NCBI GenBank assembly: GCA_965153455.1 | Contig: OZ234504.1 | Location: 1,798,001 to 1,862,000, forward strand | Source: Sphagnum compactum | Lineage: Eukaryota > Bryophyta > Sphagnopsida > Sphagnales | Direction of reading: 5' to 3' | DNA length: 64,000 nt | Part shown: in pieces, positions 38,801 through 51,094 of the stretch | Position numbering within the stretch: position 1 is the first letter of the stretch | Layout of the letters: each line of letters begins with the position of its first letter | Notes under the pieces: generated by a model | What the model saw: only the letters and a program-made list of their open reading frames with translations | Database searches by the model: none | What the model was told of the DNA's origin: nothing | Made by a program: the position numbers and the translations under genes

Positions 38801-40041
38801 AAGCCAGAGTCCCTCCCTTACATTGCAGACCCAATAAAGCAATTTGAGGAAGGAAGATCAACCATATACCTATGTCTAGTACTTTGTAAAGCTTATATCA
38901 AACTTGGGTCTTTTGTACACTACTTAGTGTCGATTATTTTTTGCACCATGCACCCCACAGGGCTCTAGAGGGTTATTGTCGAATTTGGTTTTGCTTATGT
39001 TACAATGTCTCTTATCACATTGTTGGTTTTAGACATTTTAAAATCTTTTGTAAACGTGTGTTTACACATCATGGATGTGATGATATGTTTAGTATTTCAT
39101 AAGCTTAAATCAAACTTGGGCTCTTTTGCACTATCAGTGATCCAAGTGGTCCTGCTTACATTAAAATGGTTTTTTTTTTCACATTGTTAATTTTTGATAT
39201 TTTGAATATTTTTGAAGCATGTTTACACTGGTGAATAGTTGCATGTTGGGATTTGGGTCCTTTTTTATACCAGTGGAGTGATGGGTGAATCATCCTTTAC
39301 ATGGACAACACCTGCACATTGGCCTGTAATAGATCTTTTGGAAGAAGTAGTCTTAATGAATCTATTGTGAAATTGAGTTTGGTTATGCAGTGGTCTCAGG
39401 CAGGATTACAACTATGTTTTCTATTCATAAACCATCTTGACTTAAGGTTTTGAAATTGGTTAAGAGCTAGTAGACAAAGACCCTATTTTGTCTTTGTTTA
39501 TGTTCTTTAGAGATTCAACAAAACTATTCAGACCATTCCTTGAGATATTGTTTGAAACTTCCACTTTACAATTGAAGACAAATGCATGAACGCAAACATT
39601 AACTAAGAAATCAGAAAAGTCCCTTACCAACCAGAATAATTTCCTTTGTTTGATGACACAAGGATACAAAAAAGCTTTAGATGGCATTTCAACTCTTCAA
39701 AACTGAATTTCACAGCCTTCTACCCTAAACCCTAAATGCACTGAGATGAACTCTATTTCTAGGTGTATAAAAGATCCTCAGTCCTAATAAGATAGTGCTA
39801 ACTTGCATTGCAGCAGGTTGCCTCAGTAAAACATTCTACAATTATGTCCCAAAACCAGCTAAAGAAGTTTGCAACTAAAAGCCAAAGTAGTGGAATCAAT
39901 CCATTCACGCATGGTGAACCTATATCACCGTTTTCAAAACCATCCCAGAGGGTTTAGGGTAAATTCCATCTCTTGTGCAGAAACTGCAAACTTGATTATA
40001 AGGGTGTCCTTTCGACTTCTTGCCATGATGGGAACTAACAC
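31866..40041. other. Spacer between repeats and AGO1, with short tandem repeats
   Basis: No supported gene. Contents: a (TTA/ATT)n microsatellite at about 32770-32800; a GAACATTGGG-type minisatellite of 12-13 bases at about 33691-33758; and an old tandem duplication with copies near 38871-39070 and 39086-39235 sharing ATCAAACTTGGG, CTTTTG.ACACTA and CACATTGTT.G.TTTT.GA blocks. A minus-strand frame at 36056-36295 has a charged helical end (RENYMKLVEKKGKR) and could be a decayed DNA-binding domain, but the frame breaks downstream. The last 300 bases are probably the AGO1 3' untranslated region. Confidence 0.45.
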
Positions 40042-43000
40042 TCAGCAATAGAACATAACCTTCTTTACATTCTCTCTCACTGCTGGAAGTGGCCTGACTG
40101 CAGCACCTGCTGCTCCTCGGTTGGTGCGGATAGTTGTGCCCCCACTACTTTGGCCTGGCACGACACCACTGGATCCACTATCTGATGTCTCAGGATCCAA
40201 GTAAAAACGAGCCCGGAATGCTGCCAAGTGCGCATAGTACGCAGGTGGAACTGCATAGCACAAAAGACAAATCAGACACTTTTATTGATTCCTCATTTTG
40301 AACTAGAGAGTTCTCATTTTGAACTTGAATAGGTAGTCAGCTTACCAATAGAGACTGATCGTGTACATCTCGCATACCTACAGGAAACAACAATAGATGA
40401 GTAAAAAGCCATGTGGGTCATCAATAACATAGCTTGTGATCCAAGCCATAAACAAATACCAAATCCCACAGAAATGTCAGGAATCTTTGCTCTGGGAATA
40501 GCCCACAACGATGTACTGGACAAAAGGCCAGTGAAATAAGTAGCATGAGCAGTTCTGAAGCATCATCAAGGGAATCAATGAGCCACGGCGTTGGAAAGAG
40601 GCACAGACGTGTAACAAAGGTTGTTTGTCAAAGTCTGCAAGCCATCCGCAGTGAATTTGTTTTCGTCCCACAGCACGTGGTAATGCACAGGTCGACTGGT
40701 TCCCTGTGCACATGCAGAAACAAGAACTCTCATCAAAATCACCTGCTTTTGGGACAAAGACAACATAGAGCTTTTCAGTAAAGACTCTGCTAGTTACAAA
40801 CCACATAATGCAGGAGACCAGCCTGCCTTCAGATACATAGAACAACAGCATGACTTCAAAAAGAGGAAGGTCAACAACAAACCTTAATACCCGCATGACT
40901 GCACAGGTAGAAATCAAACTCCGTAGGATGACAAATTGTGCTATCAACAACCGTCCCTGAAAGCACCACATGAAAACATACAGAGCACAAATTCTTAATT
41001 TCATTTCACAACAACATCATCTCAAATGACAGGTTCACCACTGGCTGTGACAAAACCCCACTGACCTGCAAAGACATTCCCACTTCTATCCACACTACGC
41101 TGATCATTGTGATTGCTTGCAAAGAGGCGAGTATGGTGGCGTTTCTGCACCACCACAAATGTGACTGGAGGCTGGTAATCTGGCTCTAGTGAAGCACATG
41201 CTTTGCGGATGGCATCCAGCTCATGTAGGAGGACCTGATAGAACTGCCCTTCACTGACTCCATCTCTGTAAAAAACACAGAAATATGTTTCCATGAAGAA
41301 CATCAACAGGTCACTATGGAATCATCTTCCAAACCCATGAATACCAAAATATTGCAAACATCACAAAATTGATGAAGATAACCTATAAAAGATGATGCGC
41401 ATTGGCTTGTGTCCTGTTGCTCTCCGGAACGAGATAAGCAACTCCCTGTTGAGACAAACAGAAAGCTGAACATTAGTGAACAGCCAAGTCTGCAATAAGA
41501 GCACATGAGATAACGGCAGGAGATAGCAGAACACTGCATCTAGAGGTTTTCGTATGTGATACCAACAACCGAGAATCGCAAAATAGGCTTCTCCACACCT
41601 CACCTGGTGCATCATGCACCATTGGCCACCTCAATATTCCATGAACATGAGCCCTCTAGTTATGCAAGGCAGTAATTGGAGCGAATCCAGGATGAGGGTC
41701 ACAGAAGATGCTTACTTAATGAGGCCCCCTGTCAAGATTCCTCGCTGAGGATCTACCCATGTTTTGAAGAGGTCCTGGATCAACTCCTGCCGATGGGTTT
41801 GTGCACATACCAGGCCTGCATATTTGGTTACTTCAGGCCAGTCCTGTGATGCTACTACCTGCAGTCCAACCAAGGATAAGAAAATAAAACATTAGAGAAT
41901 CAGTGAATGCAAGACAATCAAGCAATATACATAGTATTCTGTACACAGATATCTCAATAACTACAAAGATAAAATCTATTGGCAGCAAGGCTTGGGTGCA
42001 AATGGGGTTAAGTTTATGTACCGCAGCAATCGAAGGGATGGAATCCTCTCCTGGATGTGGGTGTGTCACATCTGCACCAAAGATGATAGTGGGGATATCA
42101 CTCACCAAAGGAATTCTCCTTGTGAGAGCATCAACCAAGACAGTGTTTCGCCCACCAACCTGGCAAACAAAGAGCTTCATGACAATTTTTTAGTGGCCAC
42201 TCAAGTCAGCAGATACTGTCTGCAGCTATCAACTGACAGACATATAGAAGGGAAGTACTAATCAATCCATAATTGACTGCAAAACATCCAAACTTCTACA
42301 GCAATTGGCAAAAAAATCCCAATGCACCCACTGTGATTCTAAAGCCAACATCATAAGAAACATCTGTCTACCTTCACATTGATCTTCAGAGCCACATTTG
42401 CCAAATACTGCTTGTTTGACTGCTTATTCACATGCTTTGTCAAGCAGCACTGTGACACCACACCAACCACTGTCTCACAATGTTTCTTCAGGTAACCTAC
42501 ATCAGAAACACAAAGTGGCTGAATGGTTATAACATGGGAAAATTCTCACTCAACCCACGACATGGAAAAACTTTTTTTTCAAAGACATCATAGAAGAGCA
42601 ACAGCAACCTTACCATACAAGGAGCCATTACTGTCAGCCAGAATAGCAATGAGCAGATCGAGACCTTTGTCTCCAATCTTCCTCTTTGCCTGTTCACAGA
42701 TGTGTGAAATTGCATTATCACACTGCTCTGGTCTAGCACCCTGAATTGGGAGAACTGGATTCATCTCAAATACCTGTACCACAAGCCAGCAAGAATCTCA
42801 GGGATGGGTGTTATATGCAGTTCCAGTTGCAAATCATACAAACTGCCTAAAACACTCATGTTGCATGTCCTCAAAACCCAAGAGCTGTTGATGTGATCTC
42901 AGTGGGCCAGTACCATTCCTGATGTTTGGCACATCCGAGCCAGTTCATTGCAAAACTGGTGTGCAGTGTCAGCTGCCACATATCGTGAGAAATTGATGCA

Positions 43001-46000
43001 AGCCCAGTGCTTTACAACTCCACCATTGACCATTTTCTGCAAACATGCAAATGCATCAAACACCATTGTGTGGTCATGCAATTGATAGATTCAACTAGCA
43101 GTTACAACCAGATTCCGAAACAGCAAAATGTGCAATTTTGGACACCTTGTGCATCATGTTCCACTGCCCGATGCTTGGAAGACATTCTTTCTCCCTGCCG
43201 GTATCATGGTACTTGAGCTGTACATGCACAGAAAACTCAGTCACTGCCACCCTGTACAAAAGAAACAAAATTCAGAACACCCAAAATGTGCAACATGTCA
43301 AGACCAGTTACAAACCCGAGGAGGTGGTAGAATTCGGGCTTCCACATTTGCAAGCTGGTTGCTGATGGAAATGCCAAACTCTTGCACATATGGATCCTGC
43401 TTGTAAGCATTTCGACTCACAGTCTTTGCAGCACAGAGCCACAAACCAACAGAATAGATAACTTGTCAGAACCAACCAGTTATTTCATGCCAGAACATTA
43501 TTTTGATTTCAAAGAGTACTTTGTCTCTGAAAATGATAACTATTTTGGGTATTGAATACAAACCTGTAAAATACTATTCTCACGATCTTGTGGACGCTGG
43601 CATGTCACTTGCAGAAGTGACGTGATCTGCCGCTCATTGAGATGCTTCGAGTACCGTTGCCCTTCTGCAATGATACACACCTCCATAGGCAGGTAATTGG
43701 GGCGCTGCTGACTACCCACTTGCAAGCAAGGAAGCTTTGGGTACTGAATAGAGAACTTATAAGTCTCCTTAAAGTAATCAACCACAGACTTCATAGTGCC
43801 CTTGTCATCAACAGGGAATCTGCATACAAAGGCGAAGGGTATGTTATTGCACAAGGATTTCCAGGTTCACAACCCAGTTGCAGTACCCAACAGAACAACA
43901 AATCAACGACAAAAGAAATCATCAGACCAGAGAGAAGATGCATACTGCAACTCCTCTATTGCCTGCTTGGTAATATCTGTAATGCGGTACTTTCGCCGCA
44001 TGCTTTCACGATGGGTCACTTCAACCTTCAAACCACGTAATGCCTTCTTGATCTGCAGCGAATCATAAAACGATACAAACAACACCACACCAAAGACACC
44101 TGTTTTAACTTCATGAGCAGTCATATAGAATTCAAACTCTGGCAGAAAAACATTACATAAACAATCATTTACAATGCAAAACAGGTTCAGGCAATAGCTT
44201 GAAAAGAAGGAAAGCTTCAACTGTTCAACTCCACAGAACCAGCATGACAGAGAATGTCTTCCCCTGCAATCACAGGCAGCTTTTACATATGTATATTATG
44301 CATCTAGGCAGTGTGCTGTTATCTTGGGAATCGCCCATCCCAAGACCATTTTCAGCCTAGGGTGCTGTCTGCTTTAGGGTGCTTAAGTCAGGGTTCTGAT
44401 AGGCACACATGTAGTGTGACCACCGTACACAGGTCACAGCAATAAGAATTTAATAAGCTTCCACACCAAGAACATACCTTGTTCCGATCAGAATCAGACA
44501 GGGGGCCAAGTACATGCCTGTTGAACAGAGTCTGAACAAAATCCAGAACAGGCTTTGACTGGATGAATGCAGTTGCCGACATGTCTGAAAAAACCCAGAG
44601 AGCATGAGAATGGATAATCCCAACTGAGCAATGCAACGAAAATTTTTTTTATTGCTTTCTTGGAGTGCAAAGCAAATGAAAAACTGGCTACTATGTCCTG
44701 TTACACTCCTTTTTTTGTTACACTTCTCAGGTGCTAATATGAAAGAGTAATATGTGACAACAGGTCACTCCTCACAGCAGTACAGAAATTATCAGTAGTC
44801 AGTCACACAAATTCAGCAGACATGACAATTGAACCCAAATTGAAGAAGGGGGTGTTGAACACCATCGCTCCTACCAATGTTGAGGGACAAGCCCATTTGA
44901 GTTGGGCGTATACTCTGATAAAAGCCCCGCCAGCTTTCCAGCCCATCACCAAGAGGTACTGTCGAACCAAGACTGGGTGAGTAAAATGAGCGCCCTATTG
45001 GCGTATACCTGCACAACAACATAAGAATTCAAGTAACCAAAGTAAGTACCTGCACCACCAACAGTCACAAAGCAGTGCTTGTTCAGTGCTTCTTGTCCTG
45101 ATAAGAAACTCCAGATTTCTTTAGTCTCAGTGATATAGCATAACAATTTGTTAGAGAATTCAGTGGTACCCACAGAATCACATCCTGTGAGAAGCGGATC
45201 AAGGAGCTATCAGAAAAAGGTGGGCAGCAATAATTACCGATGTGTAGGAAGCTCCCGAAGCACGATATCCAAAACCTGCAGGGCTTCCTGTGGCACATCA
45301 GCTTGGGCCCCTGCTAAGAACTGTTTAAGGTGATGCAGGTCTGGACGCGAGGCAAATTTGATCACCACCTTGAATGGCCGTTCCCTTCTAGGTCTGTATA
45401 TCACAGACAATTCTTCAGCTTGGGTACAGCATATGCACATATGCCTGTCTACAAAAACTCAACGCTAAGACTTTTTCATGGAGCTGACTGACAAGAATAG
45501 AGTCTCCCCGTTTGCAGTAGTATGCTATCTGTGAAACAGTACATGCTGCTGGCCAAGGACATGATGATGTAGTGACAGCAGCATGATTTTTGCAGAGAAT
45601 CAGCAACCACGAAGAGTCTGAAGAAATGGGAAGAAATGTTGATCAAACCTGCCGGTATTGCTACCATCGTCCTCATCAGGAAGACCAATTTGGAATTCTC
45701 TGCTGTCAAATGGCAATTTTCCAGCCGTGTACAAGCTCTTGCGCCCATCGTAAGCAGGCAGTCGATTGCCGAGGTCAGACACTCTGTACCGCTTGATGAG
45801 CTGTTCCATGACTGCTCTATTGACACCACGTGAAGTCACTTCTGGAACAATTGCAACCTGAAAACAAAACTGTATTCAGATAGGAGCTTGGGCGCTATAA
45901 ACAAAAAATTGGATTGAGACGGCCAGCTTTCGTGTAATCAGAAATCCAACAGAATTCGGTTCAAGATCATGAGCTTCACATTGGAAATCACAGCTGAAGA

Positions 46001-46754
46001 AGACGTGATTCCTTCAAGATCCTTCAAGGATAACCTTCTCCACATTCAATAGCTTGCTACCTAGCTATCTCTTAAAACTCACGTCGTAATGGTGAAGATC
46101 TTTGTCTGGAAGAGCTGCAAGGAAATGGTTTGCCTTCACCATGCACCTCTGTCCCAGTCGCCCTTTCCCCGGTCGCAATGGAAATCGCAGAGTCTTGCTC
46201 GACACCGGCACAGTTACAATTTGCTGCTGCTCCGGCTCCTGGATGGCTGTTGGTGCGATCGCTAGCTTCTTCATCTGATCTGCCACTGGGTACTGGGCAC
46301 CAGCAACAGGTACAGGCGCCGCAACGGGATCAATTGCACGCGGAGGAGCGAAAGGTATCGGCTGCTGCTGCACCAGAGGTGGCGCAGAAGAACCAGACGG
46401 TGGACGCACATGTGGAAGTTGTTGAACCCGCACATCCTGTGAAGACTGCGATGGGAACGGCTCGACATAGTGCGGAGTCAGACTAGTGCGCCCACGACCA
46501 CCACGCCCTCCTCCAGACGCTGCTGCTGCTCCTCCTCTCCCAGATCCCGGACCAGACCCAAAGTCCTCTCCCCCGTGCCCGATGATTTGCTGTGGCGAGG
46601 ACTGTGCAAGTAGAGGAGGCTGCAGTTCCCGGACTTCATGCGGTGGAGATGCTGCTACTGCTAATCTTTCCGCAGGTGCTCCAGGCGGCGCAGACGCAGA
46701 TGTGGTGGCTCCATCGGAGCTTTCGGTTCTGGGTTTCCTCGGTTTCCTCGGCAT
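40042..46754 (-). CDS. AGO1: ARGONAUTE1, small-RNA-guided silencing protein (20 exons)
   Basis: Minus-strand exons: 46754-46083, 45857-45649, 45393-45238, 45008-44875, 44584-44478, 44052-43946, 43819-43564, 43423-43316, 43217-43146, 43036-42914, 42773-42614, 42496-42372, 42159-42022, 41858-41716, 41445-41383, 41265-41066, 40956-40883, 40703-40609, 40377-40346, 40250-40042. They join in frame to 3183 bases, 1060 residues. Exon 1 encodes the long disordered N terminus ([13 protein letters not shown], Gly/Arg- and Gln-rich) through [18 protein letters not shown]. The N, PAZ, MID and PIWI domains follow. The slicer set is intact: D773 in [13 protein letters not shown]814 in THRQELI, D859 in [11 protein letters not shown]999 in PPAYYAHLA. 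The protein ends with the invariant-type VMFYC. It should load miRNAs and cleave or repress targets in cytoplasm and nucleus. One junction gives PPPR where Arabidopsis has PPPW. Confidence 0.95.
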
Positions 46755-47393
46755 GCTTGCTCAAATTTTTTTTCCGTCACAGTAGCGCCTGAAATCGCTC
46801 ACCAACAACACGCTCAGAAACAGAATTCAGTGCGCAGCAAGTCAACAAGGGACGCCTACCTTCACAAACCTGCCATGGCTGCCGGCACACCACAAGGGTG
46901 CCACGAGCGAAGATCAAATTCTACGAGAGCTAAGATCGAACAACGCGATCAATTGCCTGTCTACTGTTGTTTGGCCTCGTTTACAGTCGAGCGAGAGGAA
47001 AATTGCCGGAACCAAGACACGACTGGATTTACATTAAGCTGCACAATTTGCGAGCGACTTAGATTGGGGCAGCCGCATGCTCACGGAGCGGACTTAATGC
47101 AAGAACAGAAAAACCGGACTCACACCAAAGCTTGGAATGCAACAAGCACTAGGTATCTGCTCTCGACATGCGAGGGAGCTTCCCAAGAAAAGGACCCGAC
47201 AGATTCTTGATACGACGGCGAGACTCGACTCAAATCTTCTCCGACAGGCAACCGGCACGAACGCAGAATTCGCGGGAATGTGCACAGTTGTATCAACAGA
47301 AGGATAGATTCCGCTGCGATTCATTGCTGGGAAAGAGGAGCGAGCAACAGTTAAGCGTTTCTACATCATAACAAACACGTGATTGACGCGGCT

Positions 47394-47438
<45 letters not shown>

Positions 47439-48480
47439 GACTCGGTTGCTCAACTCACTCTCCAAGCATGATGAACTATTAGTTGATAGTTCAACTATTT
47501 TTCTCCCTAAAACTTCTAATATTCTTGCCACATTGCAATCTCCCGCTGCATTTGAGCCGACACGACGTAACTAGCTACTACGAGGGCAAGCAAGGACAGA
47601 GTCGTCGCTCAAGCCCTAGCTAGCAAGCCCTCACAGAAAAACACACAGAGGCAGGCAGCAAAAGCCTCCGACAGCGGCAAAACAAAAAACAAATGCAAAA
47701 AATGAATCAGAAAGCGCAACAAACAAACAAGCAGGGTCCCACGCACGAACGAAGAACCACACAAAAAGGAAAGAAACATACAAATAACGCAAAAAAAAAC
47801 CGAGACTGACTTGCACACAAATTACGTGCCCAATTCCATGTCCACATTCCGCAGGCCAAGAAAACTGAGTCACGAGGGGAAACCAAAAAAAAAACTAAAA
47901 ACATAAAGACAGCATTCCTTCTCGCAACGAAGATCGCACACAGATCCAAAACCAAAATTCACACACAAATTTCCAACAAATTAAAAATCATAGAAAGAAA
48001 CAAAGAAAAACAAACGCCCTCCACCTACTTCCGCAAAACGACGACAGCGACAACAACACTCTTTTCTTCCAGGGGAGGCTGGGCGAGGTTCTAGGAAATG
48101 TGGATGCAACAAAAGGAAAAGATAGAAAGATGTGACAAAGCTCAATTCGACATGCACATAGTTGTATGTTCACAGAACGCAGACAAAAGGAAAACGGAAA
48201 GCGCAGAGAAAACAAGTTATGGTTAAATTTTACCTTGGAAAGCTCAAAAGCGAAACCGACACAGCACAAGTGCATCAACCACAACAGCAAGCAGAAGAAG
48301 ACGAAGAAAAAGCTCAAATTCTGCAGCACAAAATATACAAAACAGAAATGCAACGGAAGAACCAAGAACATGGAGGAGGGGGGGATGAGAAGACGACGAC
48401 GACGACGACGACGGACAGTTAACCGCCGGTTCCAGTTCCCAACCAAATCTCAAAACCCTCCCTCCCCCCGCCCTCCCCCC
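46755..48480 (-). promoter_or_regulatory. AGO1 leader and promoter zone, with (CT)n and (ACG)n tracts
   Basis: This region upstream of the AGO1 ATG stays GC-richer than the flanking spacer up to about 48.48 kb, then changes abruptly to AT-rich DNA, so it probably contains the 5' leader (perhaps with an intron) and the core promoter. It has a CT tract of about 40 bases at 47396-47437, which reads as GA on the transcribed strand, a common plant 5'-leader feature. An ACG/CGA run lies at about 48393-48414 and a C-rich tract at about 48458-48486. Open frames here are mutually inconsistent and not convincing. Confidence 0.45.
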
Positions 48481-48729
48481 CTTTCCCCATTTACGTCATT
48501 TCATGTGCAAGGGGGGTACTAGGTAGTGTTTTATTTTGGGGGCGAATTGAAAAACAAATTTAGGGCGAAACAAAAAAATTCAATTGGCCCCAAAAATAAT
48601 TTTTTTCTTTCGTATTTTATTTTACTTTATCCCGAGAAAACGAAAACAATTGGGGGGATTTTTTTTAAAAATAAAAATAAATTCAATTAGCCATATCTAG
48701 ACTTAAGCATTTCCTAGGTCGCCACTTTT

Positions 48730-48845
48730 GAAGCAGCACACTTTTGTAAAAAAATGTTACCGCCCACTTAGTACAGTCGCCATATAATCTTAATTAATGT
48801 AGGGGATCCTCGCCAGTGGACCGACTTGAGGAATTTGAGGAGAAA
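48730..48845. repeat. Dispersed repeat, copy 1
   Basis: This segment (TTTTGTAAAAAAATG ... CCCACTTAGTACAGT ... TTAATTAATGTAGGGGATC ... TTGAGGAATTTGA) closely resembles 58750-58860 in the same order and orientation. It is non-coding and is probably part of a mobile-element family. Confidence 0.7.
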
Positions 48846-49002
48846 AAAAACCCCGGTAGGTATGTACTCTACTAGGCTCTTGATTATTAAAAGTTTTCTA
48901 CTTTCACTATGGTCTATAGCCAAATTTGGCTAAATTCCTGTAGTGGGTAGTTACTAGTAAGAACAATTTTTTTTTTCCTTTGTATATTTTTTCCCTTAAT
49001 TT

Positions 49003-49026
49003 GGGGGGGGGGGGGGGGGGGGGGGG
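49003..49026. repeat. Poly-G tract, 24 bases
   Basis: An uninterrupted run of 24 G. Such a long run could form G-quadruplex structure or mark an assembly-sensitive position. It lies beside a tandem duplication. Confidence 0.95.
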
Positions 49027-49034
49027 TATACTTA

Positions 49035-49200
49035 AAACTAGCTATAACTTCAAAATATTAAATGTAGTTTGGTGATAATAATAGAAATAGACTTTCTAAA
49101 TGGGTGTTTTTTTTTAATTTAATTTTTTTAAAGGGTTGTAACTTCAAAATATTAAATGTAGTTTGGTGATAATAAAAAATAGACCTTCTTGAGGGGATTT
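49035..49200. repeat. Tandem duplication of about 95 bp
   Basis: AACTTCAAAATATTAAATGT and AGTTTGGTGATAATA plus an ATAGACTTTCT/ATAGACCTTCT block are present in two adjacent copies (from about 49046 and 49140). Confidence 0.85.
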
Positions 49201-50944
49201 AAAAAAATTTTAAACAAATCTTGGCCCCCCTTTCCTCTTGGGAAGGGAGGAGGAGATAAATAGGTTAAATAAGAGGATTCAATTAGAGGGAGATTTTCTG
49301 ACGGTTGGCCATTCAATGGTCCCATTTTGAAAATTGATTGGCCCATTGTGAAAGGATTTTATTTATTGCCTGAGTTTTTTTGGGTTGTTGAGAGTTTATT
49401 GTCCCTACTGTTTTGGCGGCTGTAAAGTAGGCTGCTCATAAAATAGGTACTTCCCTTTTTTGTGTAAAACAGTTCTCATTTGGAATTTTTTTTCCTGATT
49501 TAAATAAATAAATTATTAAGTGTTTTTTTTTATTTAGAGCTATGGATGTGATTCTATTTTTGTTTTTAAACCCCCCCCCCCTTCCCCCCTCCCCAAAAGA
49601 AAAAAAAAGAGAAAAGGTTGTCATGTATGATTAGAAGTGTTGTGCAAAATTTTCGTGCATTTTTTTCATTTTAAACTCTGCAAAAGTAAGTGTGGCATAA
49701 GGTCATCGGACTCCCTCCCAAGTTAGTTTTTGAGGTCGAAAGGTTGGGGGTAACATTATAGTTAGATTGAAGCGATTAAAATTTTTTGTTTGCAAATTTA
49801 TTATAACTTAGCCCCGGCCGTTTGAGGCTATTTGAAGTTGCAACAAGTGTAAAGCTTGAGTTCCAATAGACGAGGACAACCGACGGAAACCGCCCTGCCT
49901 TGGCTCACCCCTTCCCTCGCCCCCCCCCTCAATAGAACAATCTTTCCTTGAATGTGAAACATGGGTCCAAACCGAACACACACGTAGGGCCTAAGACAAG
50001 GTAGTATTAATGTGGTACGTAAGACCCCCGAACAGGGTCGATACCAGAATAAGGTAACATGCTCGTTTGAGGTGTCGGGCAAGCGTAGCAGCACTGAATT
50101 CTTGTAATGATGCATTTCCAAGGCTTCATTACGCAGCGTAATGATCGTGTCAGCTCCTACTCATCAAGCCAAGAAAAATTGACAAGCCTTTTATGAAAAC
50201 GTAAGAACGTACCCCAGAAAGCGTAAGATGACTTCCATTGTCGTGAGGGAAGATTAAGGATTTTAAATTGCCCTCCGGGAAAATGTTTGACAGGTCATTA
50301 CGGATATGAAAGTGCCCACCAAATACACCACCATACGAAATTACCTCCACATCCGACTTTTCCGCATAAATAAATATGCACCAAAGCCGCCTTCCAAAAT
50401 CAGTCGGTACTACTTTTGCCTTAAGGAAGACATTATTATGACTCGCACCAACTTATAAAATCAAAAGTTTGAAAATATTTTCTACATATCGAAAATAATA
50501 GTGTGTCGGGCACTACAGAGCGGCCAAGGTTTGGTCGATTCCGATGGGCCGAACAAGATGGGCCAAACAAGTGTCCATGGGGGAGCTAGGAATCGAAATT
50601 GACCAAACCTTGCATGCTCCCCGGTGTTATCAGGCATTAGGTCTACAGAATCGGTAAGGCCTGCCAAATTAATTCTCAGAATCAGCACCTGTGCTCATCA
50701 GCCAATTCCACACAAAAATAAGTTAATTAAAACGGACAATAAGACCTAACACACTTTGTTGGAATTGGTAGGTCGATTCCGGTGTTTGTGAACAGCCCCC
50801 CACCGGGCTTCAATTCACAACCATCATGCCTTGCTAGAGGGTGGGTTCAAAGCGCGATTAATTTAAATTTAAGTCACGCTCGTCCTTGAAAGAAAGCACA
50901 TGAACTACTTAATGATGCTCCGAAACCACACCCAAAGTTGTTGT
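49201..50944. other. Spacer without a recognisable gene
   Basis: No supported gene. A perfect inverted repeat CATTACGC-A-GCGTAATG lies at 50127-50143. Two minus-strand open frames (49828-50121 and 50482-50688) have no recognisable motif. The segment 50500-50800 has uneven, GC-richer composition than its surroundings and may be an old mobile-element piece. Confidence 0.4.
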
Positions 50945-51038
50945 TAATTTGCTAACCCTAAACCCTAAAACCTAAACCTAAACTTTAGGTTAATTTGCTA
51001 ACCCTAAACCCTAAAACCTAACCCTAAACCCTAAAACT
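50945..51038. repeat. Interstitial telomere-type repeats (CCCTAAA)
   Basis: Perfect and degenerate CCCTAAA units appear in two blocks, each introduced by TTAATTTGCTAACCCTAAAC (from about 50945 and 50991), so the telomeric stretch itself was duplicated. CCCTAAA is the usual plant telomere unit. Confidence 0.9.
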
Positions 51039-51094
51039 TTTTTTTTCCTTTTTTTTTTGGGGGTTTTACTGAAGTGGTACCAATAACTTTTAAG

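Noticed and set aside
46130-46486. 118-codon plus-strand frame
   Set aside because: Antisense to AGO1 exon 1, whose GC-rich codons keep the opposite strand open.
47707-48446. Phe/Val-rich minus-strand frames of 82 and 152 codons upstream of AGO1
   Set aside because: Overlapping frames in a pyrimidine-rich leader; no consistent start and no known domain.
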